From the NCBI GenBank assembly GCA_914767715.1, contig OU612075.1, forward strand, positions 9,860,001-9,920,000: a DNA stretch of 60,000 nucleotides, read 5' to 3'. The notes under the pieces are model-generated. The model searched no databases, was not told the DNA's origin, and worked only from the letters and a program-made list of their open reading frames with translations. The position numbers were made by a program, and so were the translations under genes. The stretch comes from Membranipora membranacea. Its lineage: Eukaryota > Bryozoa > Gymnolaemata > Cheilostomatida > Membraniporidae. Below, piece after piece: positions 25,070 through 34,600 of this stretch (within the stretch, counting starts at the first letter, position 1; each line of letters begins with the position of its first letter).

Positions 25070-26870
25070 TGGCAGGACGTCGCCAAGGATAAAAATTGCA
25101 AACAGCTTATGATCTGAATTTTGCTTTGTTGAACATTAGAACAATGCTTGATCGTGATAGAGCAGATAGACCAGAAAGGCGAAGTGGCATCATTGTACAA
25201 GAGCTAAAGAAATATAGAATTGATGTTGAAGCACTAAGTGAGGCTTGTTTTGGTGATACTGGTAATGCTAAGATCTCAGAAATGAAGAGTGAATCAATGC
25301 TGTCATCGCCAATATGACTGAAGACCCCCAAATCTGTAAACGATAGAGTGATCACCCTTAGACTCCCTCTAAACAAGAACAGATATTGTATTATCATTGC
25401 GGTGTATGCGCCTACCGTAAGGTAGCGTATTGTAACCACGTGGCTTGTTGGTGAACAGGCCTGGTTTAAATTAGGAAACAAAACACAGATTTTAGCCATA
25501 TCACACCAGCAAGCCCACTGTAATTTAACCACAATATTTAGCCGCCCAGGCAATATAATGATCAAGAATTGTGCACACTATGTGTTACATGCTAATGCCC
25601 TCCCACCACACTGCACAGACCTGACCACAGCCGTCAGCTGTCCTACTAACTTTTTCAAAAGAAGACATTATGATACATTTCTGTCTGCCATAATAATAAG
25701 CATTGCATCGACTGGTTGGGGAAGAAGAATGCTGATTGGTTAACTGTTGGTCAGATCGTTTCTAATTGGATGATAATTTTATGGAGGTGTAACGAGGCAA
25801 CAACTGCTTGACCTTGAAGGTCAATACATTGAGCTCCACATCCTTATATGTCTCTTCTGAGGTCAGATATTGTTAATAAAAATAAGAGATATATAGTCGC
25901 TGCTAGCATGTTACAACTGCGTTAGTATGTATGTTCACTGATTAGCCGCCTGCATATAGAATTTGGAAACAATGCCCTTATTATAACCGCGGTATGCTTG
26001 ACTAAGTTTTAACCACTCATGGACATTAACCATGCAGCTACAATACGCGACCTTACGGTACAAGGACGAATAGCCCTGAGAACATCGCACAGTTTTATCA
26101 GCAGCTGGATTCCACCTTGATGACAGTACCTAAAGAAGCTAAAATTATGTTCCTAGGTGACTTTAATGCTAGAGTTGGCCAAGATAATGAGATCTGGAAT
26201 AATGTGTTTGGAAAATTTGGAACTGGACGATTTAATTCTCATGGTGAGCTTTTACTGTCTATCTGTACTGAACATCAGCTGGTGATAACAAACACGAGCT
26301 TCAAGCACAAAGCTAGCAATAAAAACACATGGATGCATCCGAGGGCTTGACACTGGCACCTGATTGACTTCATTGTCAACCGCCAATGTGAATTGTGTGA
26401 CATCAGTGATACTAGAGCTAGTGCCAACTGCAGCACTGATCACATCATCAACAGGTGTTACACCAGGCTCAGAGTGAGGAAGCTCATGTGTAAATCTAGT
26501 CAGCGTCCTAGAAAGCTCAATGTTAACACTATGTGGTCTGATACCATCAGGAGTGAATTAGAAACTAACATGAATGAAAAGCTCCCTGCTCTGGCAGGCT
26601 CAGTGGAAGAGAATAATGGTCCGCATTCAAGTCAACGGTGTATGAGGTGTACAAAGAGATCTTGGAATATGTTGAGAGATATCATGCAGACTGGTTTGAG
26701 GAGAGCGATAAAGAACTGTGTGAACCGATAGCTGCTTGTAACCATGCCCTGAATGAAATGTTGAATCGTAATACCAGATCCATCAAAAATCAGGTTTAGA
26801 CACTACTCATGTCGTCTGCAAAAGAAAGGTCGTGAATTGAAAAATGAATGGTGGCAGAGTAAAGCTGTAT
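25070..26870 (+). pseudogene. EN-RT pseudogene in the inner element, RT core deleted
   Basis: Mirror image of 20236-22012: endonuclease start at 25096-25317, GDFNARVG at about 26156-26179, and linker to about 26870. It shares the TA-flanked MITE and the stop after WMHPRA with the outer copy. The reverse transcriptase domain is absent. Confidence 0.85.
25415..26058. mobile_element. TA-flanked MITE, inner copy
   Basis: Same insertion as 21043-21665 in the reverse orientation, with TA at 25413-25414 and 26059-26060. It is 21 bp longer, mainly through GCGTTAGTATGTATG-type sequence near 25918 that the outer copy lacks. Confidence 0.85.
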
Positions 26871-26876
26871 GAGGCA

Positions 26877-27533
26877 TGCATGGGGCCAAGTTTTATATTT
26901 GGAGCCAAGTTTTAGTATTTGGGCCAAGTTTTACTTATAGGGCCAAGTTTTATATCTGAGCCAAGTTTTGGTATTTGGGGCCAAGTTTTACTAATTGGGC
27001 CAAGTTTCATTGCATGGGGCCAAGTTTTAGTATCTGGGCCAAGTTTTACTAATAGGGCCAAGTTTTATATCTGGAGCCAAGTTTTGGTATTTGGGGCCAA
27101 GTTTTACTAATTGGGGCCAAGTTTCATTGCATGGGGCCAAGTTTTAGTACCTGGGGCCAAGTTTTAGTATCTGGGGCCAAGTTTTATATCTGGAGCCAAG
27201 TTTTGGTATTTGGGGCCAAGTTTTACTAATCGGGGCCAAGTTTCATTGCATGGCTCGGGCCAAGCTTGGCTCGGGCCAAGTTTGGCTCGGGCCAAGCTTG
27301 GCTCGGGCCAAGTTTGACTCGGGCCAAGTTTGGCTCGGGCCAAGTTTGGCTCGGGCCAAGTTTGGCTCGGGCCAAGTTTGTCTCGGGCCAAGTTTGGCTC
27401 GGGCCAAGTTTGGCTCGGGCCAAGTTTGGCTCGGGCCAAGTTTGGCTCGAGCCATGTTTGGCTCGGGCCAAGTTTGGCTCGGGCCAGGATTGTCTCGGGC
27501 CAAGTTTGGCTCGGGCCAAGTTGTCGCGGATTC
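26877..27533. repeat. Subterminal array (left-end type) of the inner element
   Basis: Reversed version of the left array. Units with longer spacers lie on the inside, and about eighteen 16-bp units GGCTCGGGCCAAGTTT lie at the outside, more than in the outer element's left end. Confidence 0.9.
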
Positions 27534-28466
27534 GGGCCAAGTTTTACTAATAGGGGCCAAGTTTTAGTAATTGGGGCAAAGTTTCATTGCATGGGGCCAA
27601 GTTTTCTATTCGGGCCAAGTCTTAGTTATTGGGGCCAAGTTTCATAACATGGGGCAAGTTTTATATTTGGGGCCAAATTTTACTAATTGGGGCCAAGTTT
27701 CAGTACATGGGGCCAAGTTTTATGTTTGGGGCCAAGTTTTACTAATTTGGGCCAAGTTCCAGTACTTGGGGCCAAGTTTTACTAATTGGGGCCAAGTTTC
27801 AATACTTGGGGCCAAGTTTTACTAATTGGGGCCAAGTTTCACTGCATTGGGGCCAATTTTTACTAATTGGGGCCAAGTTTCACTGCATTGGGGCCAGGTT
27901 CCATTGCATCGGGCCAAGTTTTATATTTGGGGCCAAGTTTTACTAATTGGGGCCAAGTTTCAGTACATGGGGCCAAGTTTTATATTTGGGGCCAAGTTTT
28001 ACTAATTGGGGCCAAGTTTTACTAATTGGGGCCAAGTTTTACTAATTGGGGCCAAGTTTCAGTACAGGGGGTCAAGTTTTATATTTGGGGCTAAGTTTTT
28101 CTAATTTGGGCCAAGTTCCAGTACTTGGGGCCAAGTTTTACTAATTGGGGCCAAGTTTCAGTACTTGGGCCAAGTTTTACTAATTGGGGCCAAGTTTCAT
28201 TGCATGGGGCCAAGTTTTACTAATTGGGGTCAAGCTTTACTAATTGGGGCCAGGTTTCATTGCATCGGGCCAAGTTATATATTTGGGGCCAAGTTTGGCT
28301 CGGGCCAAGTTTGGCTCGGGCCAAGTTTGGCTCGGGCCAAGTTTGGCTCGGGCCAAGTTTGGCTAGGGCCAAGTTTGGCTCGGGCCAAGTTTGGCTCGGG
28401 CCAAGTTTGGATCGGGCCAAGTTTGGCTCGGGCCAAGTTTGGCTCGGGCCAAGTTGTCGCGCTTCC
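27534..28466. repeat. Right subterminal array, outer part
   Basis: Continuation of the array interrupted at 23390. It ends with about ten 16-bp GGCTCGGGCCAAGTTT units and the terminal GTTGTCGCGCTTCC. Confidence 0.9.
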
Positions 28467-28512
28467 GCCTGACTTGCTAACAGTGGTATACTAAATTTTC
28501 ACCATCAGCCTC

Positions 28513-28606
28513 AGCCTGTCTTAACAACTAAGCTTTTTGGAGGGGGACCTCGTTTGCAAGAGTTGAGAGCTGTGACGCCCCACAACAAAGCTTGTCAAGA
28601 CAGGCT
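28513..28606. mobile_element. Small palindromic element (AGCCTGTCTTAAC family)
   Basis: Ends AGCCTGTCTTAACAA and TTGTCAAGACAGGCT flank a G-run and C-run core, forming a hairpin. Related copies lie at 38029-38102 and, truncated, at 54308-54356. The unit B copy (46431-46512) has lost its right end. Confidence 0.65.
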
Positions 28607-28977
28607 ACACCCACATCAGCCCCTCCCTTTGGTTTGAGATGGAGGCAACAATCCTGGCCATCCTCACATTTAAATATGGGGACATGCGACAATAATCCCT
28701 CCCCTTTTGACTGGCGAGAGGAAAGGTGAATATGCATGACATTGTCAAAATATAAATGAGATTTGTAGTGATATGACAAGTGATGAAACGCAAAATAAAT
28801 AGTTTATTTTGAGGAAACTCTCATATCCTCTAGTCACATACCGTCATGGTTGGCGTGGCGGTAAACATATTCTTAGATCACATATTATGACCGCACTATC
28901 AATTTAGCGAAACAGCTTACTCATCAACTTGGCAGGGAAATGATCAGGAAATGTTTCTCATACCTCTTTTTTCTGAC

Positions 28978-28984
28978 TATATAT
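28978..28984 (+). promoter_or_regulatory. TATA box of antistasin/WAP gene A
   Basis: TATATAT about 85 bp before the start codon at 29068. It is conserved in unit B and matched in position by the TATA box of the paralogue at 56044. Confidence 0.55.
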
Positions 28985-29067
28985 GAAGCGGGTACAGTTT
29001 CTCATGATAGTAATTTTAAAAAACTTTGTTGGTAGCGGACTTTTTCAAAACTGAAGAGGTTGAAGAA

Positions 29068-31088
29068 ATGAGTCTCAAATTTATTATTTGCTGCACTGTG
29101 GTGGTTTACATGATCGGCACTGTCACAAGCCAAGGTAAGTATAAAAAGGAGGAACGATTTTTATATTTAACAATGCGATTCTTAGTGGAAATTATATATC
29201 CACTAAGATTCTTAATGGAAATACCATGAAAAACATTAATAATAATGAATTGTTGCTGACAATAAAAATATACATATATAAATATTGCTCAAACGTCCTT
29301 CAAAAATGGCAAAAATAAGTGATACATGAGATAAAGATCGATTTTGATCCATTCTGTCTGCATTAGTTTTGTGCCTCCCCTCCGATGATGAGTCGTGGTG
29401 GGGAATCAATTTTGAATGAAGGTGAGGTGTTATCTTTCCAGCACTTCGTAAATATGATAAATATTCTGACCATTTAAACACATCTATCTGCACTGTTTTT
29501 AACTCTCTGCAAAGACTTATTAGATCATCAAATACTCCATCAACTTTTAATGGACAATTTATCAATTATGACTTTTATCAACAGACAACTTTTAAAAGAC
29601 AACTAATGCCAAGTTATTGAACGTACAAATTCATCAACCTATGCCCTGCCACTGCTCCGAAGATCAGCTGTTGGTAGCACTGCAATAGCACTGTTCTATA
29701 AGGCAAGGATACTATCCGTTCTGTCGTTTGCCTGTCCTGTGTGTTACCCATATCTGAGTAAAACTAATATAGTTTGAAAGTTTTGAAAGGATGTGCACAA
29801 GAAGAATTTTACCCCTTACAGACGATTATGATGAAAGACTGTCCATACTTAATATTGAAGAACTTAGTGTACATTTAAATGTCTTAAGTCTACGATATGT
29901 TTCTAGAGTTCAATCTTACGAGGACCATGTTTGCATTGATTTGCTTCCGCTGTCTCAGCATGTTGGAAGGACAGCATTTTATGATAAACTGCTGTTTAAA
30001 AAATTAATTTAATTCCATTCCTTGTTTTCACACGGCCGAATTTGTCATGATAGATTGGTCGGTGATGAAAAAAAGTAATTATTTAGGAAAAAAAAATTTT
30101 CTCTTCAACCACTATTAGCTCAATTCACATTCCTTTACATATTGTTTTTTTTCTTTCTTCTCTTGGCACAAAACGAAAAGCATTTTTTTTCTTTAAAATT
30201 ATTACGATGCCGAGAGAATGTTAAAACAAATACATATTTTCTCTTCTAGCCGGCTTCGACGGACAAATTGGTCTCCCACCTCGTGTACCTGGTGACCCTC
30301 CAGGCTTCGACGCCACTCCAGCTCCAGCTCGTTCGCCATTCTTCGGATGCTCTGCTACCAACGTCTGCTTCTGTCCTGTGTTTGTGTCGTCATGTCCACA
30401 TAGATGCGCTGGAGGTAGATATCAGGCTGATCAGACAAACGATGGATGTTTGTTTGAAGACTGCAGATGTCGTAAGTCTCTACTTAGACCAAGTTTAACC
30501 CTAAGATCATTTCTCGAGTTCAACTATTTTATAAAAATTTGTGCACATGTAATTGTCTCAGTGTGTAATACTAGCCTGGGCAGGCTGTTTGGAGATAGAC
30601 ATGGACACACCCTGACAGCCCGCCCAGAAATTATCATTTTTTTTACTTATTTGAAAATGATTTTTCTTTTAAGTTTCAATAAATCAAGTATTATTAGCCA
30701 AATTGCCAAAAAAAACTTTGTGATGAGGCACCTACTCGCTGGTCAGTAACAATTTATTTTCCTACTAGTGAATAGAGTGCAAATCTGTATCTGTAAACAA
30801 ACACCATAGCTGATAAAGCATGAAAGTCAGACTAGATTATACACAGGATTGAAGCTTATTAAAAAAATTTAAAGTAATTACCTGTATAATTTAGAGCCGG
30901 GAGTAGCTAAACTCAAACTGGGCCGCTGTCCAAACTTCAGGCCTTACAGATACGTGTTTCGCTAAGATCTTCTTTGTGAGACCGACTCAGATTGCTCTGG
31001 TGCTGACGAATGCTGCCAAGTAGGAACGGACACCCGTCTGCAGTGTCTAGCTGCTCTACCAGAACGGCCAACAACAGGAAGGAAATGA
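29068..31088 (+). pseudogene. Secreted antistasin/WAP-like protein, copy A, nonsense codon
   Basis: Three exons: 29068-29134 (signal peptide, hydrophobic, ending TVTSQ), 30250-30471 and 30895-31088. Together they make 160 codons plus a terminal stop. Exon 2 has a Pro-rich spacer and an eight-cysteine module ending DGCLFEDCRC, the antistasin-like pattern. Exon 3 has the GRCP ... DSDCSG ... ECC ... LQC pattern of a WAP four-disulfide core lacking one cysteine pair. Both folds are known protease-inhibitor modules. A TAA at 30963-30965 (codon 120) cuts the WAP module; unit B has CAA there. The protein would be secreted and truncated. Confidence 0.8.
29620..30011 (+). pseudogene. LINE reverse transcriptase C-terminal fragment in intron 1
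   Basis: The translation has the LFYKARILSVLSFACPV motif followed, after stops, by ESFERMCTRRILPL-like sequence (29791 on). This is the usual thumb/C-terminal region of LINE RTs, where RPVLEYACPVW and RIQKRACRIIL are typical. It is a different family from the EN-RT in the TIR element. The same fragment is in unit B at 47500-47887, so it predates the duplication. Confidence 0.65.
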
Positions 31089-31092
31089 GAAG

Positions 31093-31319
31093 CAGGCCCG
31101 TAGTTCTAGGGGAGGCAGGGAGGCGCTGCCTCCCCTAGAAAGCTAAATATAATAGCTTAAAAACAGTATAATTGAAAAATCCATGTCAGAATCAACTCAT
31201 CTGGGATTTCCATTCGCTAATAACATGCCTCAAATTGCTTATAGAACTGCTCCAGGTGAAGTTTTGGACTCGCCTCAAACTTTTGCCTCCCCTACCATTT
31301 TTTCTATTCTACGGCCCTG
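31093..31319. mobile_element. hAT-like MITE (CAGGCCCGTAG ends)
   Basis: Ends CAGGCCCGTAGTTCTAGG and, reversed, CAGGGCCGTAGAATAG resemble hAT termini (CAGGG). The left part has an inner palindrome on CTAGGGGAGGCA. It starts four bases after the stop codon of the WAP-like gene. It is also in unit B (53587-53811). No clean 8-bp duplication was seen. Confidence 0.65.
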
Positions 31320-31673
31320 CAAAGGACGCTATTTCTTCTGAATGACATTCGCTCGCTTTATTTGTTGCACCAGTTTATACAACTGGATTATATCTATACA
31401 ATATATGAATTCATTGAAGATAATGCTTTTAGTCAATATTCACTGTGCGATTTTTGTGGAGTTTAAAATTCTTGGTTTTTTAAGGAAGGAGTTATATGAT
31501 AGCTAAACAAGAGAAGATCATGAACAACTATATTATAATTGTTCATGATAAGAAATAATATATACTCCATGTTTATTCTGGAGAAAAATAAGTCCTTAGG
31601 ACTTGTACCCAGAAAACTTGATAAAAAGTATGATGTAGAATTAAAAAGACATGTAACTAAAAATCAAGAACAA
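31320..31673. other. Intergenic, no gene seen
   Basis: AT-rich and shared with unit B (53812-54123). No coding frame looks real. Confidence 0.5.
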
Positions 31674-34600
31674 CTAGAAACGGTAAAAATATTTGCAAGC
31701 AAATATAAAGGAATACAACCGATAGATTTGAATATCGAGGTCATGTGACATCATAATTGATGATGTCATAAGACTCGGTATATGCCAAAACCCCCTTATC
31801 CCAAGTCTCAACTCAATCGCATGATGAGAACTGGTAATCGGCAGCTATTAACTGTCTATGGCGGCCATGTTGGATTTCGGGTCATGTGACATAAAAATCG
31901 ATGATGTCATAAGATTCGGCATACAACATAACCCCCAAATCCCAAGTTTTAACTCAATCGCATGATAAGAACTGTTAATCGGCAGCAACTTCCTGTTCAT
32001 GGCGGCCATATTGGATATCGGGTCATGTGACTTCGAAGGTGATGATGTCATAAGATTCGGTATGTGTCATAACCCCTATATCTCAAGTTTTAACTCAATC
32101 GCATCATAAGAACTGTTGGTTAGCTGCAATTTACAGTATATGGCGGCCATTTTGTATTTCGGGTCATGTGACATCATGATGTCATTAGATTCGGTATATG
32201 TCAAAACCCCCATATCCAAAGTTTTAACTCAATCGCATGATTTGTTCTCAAGATATCATCAATATAAACGTCAAAACCTTCTTCACTAATTAGTCTAATT
32301 AGCAAGTGTTACATAACAATTCAAAAACTCATTTAGTAATTTCTCATCTAGACATATGGAACTATCTTATGACAAAGTTCCATCCAATTCTGCCTGGTAG
32401 TTCTTGACTTATAGAAGCTACAAAAGTGTTGCAAAAATAATAATAACTAGAAACGGTAAACATATTTGCAAGCAAATATAAAGGAATACAACCAATATAT
32501 TTGAATATCGAGGTCATGTGACATCATATTTGATGATGTCATAAGACTCGGTATATGCCGAAACCCCCTTATCCCAAGTCTCAACTCAATCGCATGATGA
32601 GAACTGCTAATCGGCAGCAACTAACTCTCTATGGCGGCCATATTGGATTTCGGGTCATGTGACATCAAAATCGATGATGTCATAAGATTCGGTATATGTC
32701 ATAACCCCATATCCCAAGTTTCAACTCAATCGCATGATAAGTTCTGTTAATCGGCAGCTACTTCCTGTTCATGGTGGTCATATTGGATTCGGGTCACATG
32801 ACATTAAAATTGATGATGTCATAAGATTCGGTATATGTCATAACCCCCATATCCCAAGTTTTAACTCAATCGCATGTTAAGAACTGTTAATCGGCAGCCA
32901 TTTCCTGTTTTTGGCGGCCATTTTGGATATCGGGTCATGTGACATTAAAATTGACGATGTCATAAGATTTGGTATATGCCATAACCTCTGTATCCTAAGT
33001 TTCAACTCAATCGCATGATTTGTTCTCAAGATATCACCAAAAGAAAATCGAAAAAACATCCTCCACTAATTAGTGTAATTAGCAAATATTACATAACATT
33101 TCAAAATTTCGTTTTGCAATTTCTCATCTTGACATATGGGACTATGTTGTGGCCATATATCATTGAATTCTGCCAAGTAGTTCTTGACATATAACAGAAT
33201 GAAATTGGGTAAAAACATTAAAAAAGGCAAATCCTCCTTCACTAATTAGTGTAATTAGCAAGTATTACATAACATTTTAAAATTTCATTTCGCAATTTCT
33301 CATCTAAACATATGGAGCTATGTTGTGACCAAGTAACAGCAAATTCTGCCCGGTAGTTCTTGACTTATAAAAGCTACAAAAAGTGTTGCGAGACGAATAA
33401 TAATAATAACTAGAAACGGTAATAATATTTGCGAGCAAATATGAAGTCATACAACCGACCATGTAGATTTTCAAGGTCATGTGACATCAAGTTTGATGAT
33501 GTAATCAAATTCGGCACATGTCATAACCCCCAAATCCAAAGTTTTAACTCAATCGCATGATAAGAACTGTTAATCGACACCCACTTCCTGTTTATGGCGG
33601 CCATTTTGTATATCGGGTCATGTGACATTGAAATTGATGATGTCATAAGATTCGGTATAAGTAAAAACCTCTATATCCTAAGTTTCAACTCAATCGCATG
33701 AAAAGAATTGTTAATCGGCAGCCACTTCCTGTTTATGGCTGCCATTTCGGATATCGGGTCATGTGACATTGAAATTGATGATGTCATAAGATTCGGTATA
33801 GGTCAAAACCCCGAAATCCCAAGTTTTAACTCAATCGCATGTTAAAAACGGTTAATTGGCAGCCACTTCCTGTTTTTGGCGGCCGTTTTGTATATCGGGT
33901 CATGTGACATGAAATTTGATGATGTCATAAGATTCGGTATAAGTCAAAACCCCCAAATCCCAAGTTTTAACTCAATCGCATGATAAGAACTGTTAATCGG
34001 CAGCCACTTCCTGTTAATGGCGGCCATTTTGGATATCGGGTCATGTGACGTTGAAATTGATGATGTCATAAGATTCGGTATAAGTCACAACCCCCAAATC
34101 ACAAGTTTTAACTCAATCGCATGTTAAGAACTGTTAATCGGCAGCCACTTGCTGTTTTTGGCGGCCATTTTGTATATCGGGTCATGTGACATTAAAATTG
34201 ACGATGTCATAAGATTCGGTATAGGCCATAACCTCTGTATCCTAAGTTTCAACTCAATCGCATGATTTGTTCTCAAAATATCACCACAAGAAAATCGAAA
34301 AAACATCCTCCATTAATTAGTGTAATTAGCAAATATTACATAATATTTCAAAATTTCGTTTTGCAATTTTTCATCTTGACATATGGGACTATGTTGTGAC
34401 CATATATCATCGAATTCTGCCAAGTAGTTCTTGACATATAGCCGAATGAAATTGGGTAAAAATGTTAAAAAAGGCAAAACCTCCTTCACTAATTAGTGTA
34501 ATTAGCAAATATTACATAACATTTAAAAATTTCATTTTGCAATTTCTCATCTAAACATATGGAGCTATGTTGTGACCAAGTAACAGCAAATTCTGTCCGG

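Larger units (their letters stand above)
23391..27533. mobile_element. Inner inverted copy of the composite TIR element (4.1 kb)
   Basis: It starts GGAAGCGCGACAAC and ends GTTGTCGCGGATTC, exactly the outer element's ends in reverse. It has its own array (23391-24709), EN-RT fragment (25070-26870) and second array (26877-27533). Relative to the outer element it lacks the segment corresponding to 18187-20235, which includes the RT core; the join reads CATGCCTCATAC/AGCTTTACTC in outer orientation. Several peptides are identical between the copies, for example the 112 codons at 20370-20708 and 26393-26731, so amplification was recent. Confidence 0.9.
17723..28466. mobile_element. 10.7-kb composite TIR element carrying an EN-RT pseudogene
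   Basis: The ends read GAATCCGCGACAAC (left) and, reversed, GGAAGCGCGACAAC (right); both continue into GACAACTTGGCCCGAGCC. The element is flanked by GCCTGACT on both sides, and unit B has the empty site. Inside are a left subterminal array (17728-18175), a unique part (18176-22375) with a decayed endonuclease-reverse transcriptase on the minus strand, and a long right array (22376-23390 plus 27534-28466). That array is split by a second inverted copy (23391-27533). Without the inner copy the element was about 6.6 kb. An 8-bp duplication fits hAT- or P-like transposases, but the TIR is not one I recognise and no transposase frame is present, so mobilisation must have been in trans. Confidence 0.9.

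Noticed and set aside
20236-26870. The large palindrome as an assembly artefact
   Set aside because: The copies have different deletions, different MITE lengths and different array lengths, and the inner copy has its own target duplication, so these are two real insertions.
27164-27567. Long open frames on both strands (about 90-105 codons) in the arrays
   Set aside because: They translate only the short repeat (WPEPNLARAKLG type) in every frame. They are open because the unit lacks stops, not because of coding.
22376-28466. The arrays look at first like a CRISPR locus (constant core, varying spacer)
   Set aside because: The spacers recur from a small set, unit length varies from 16 to 21 bp, the setting is an animal genome, and the arrays are the inverted ends of a transposon.
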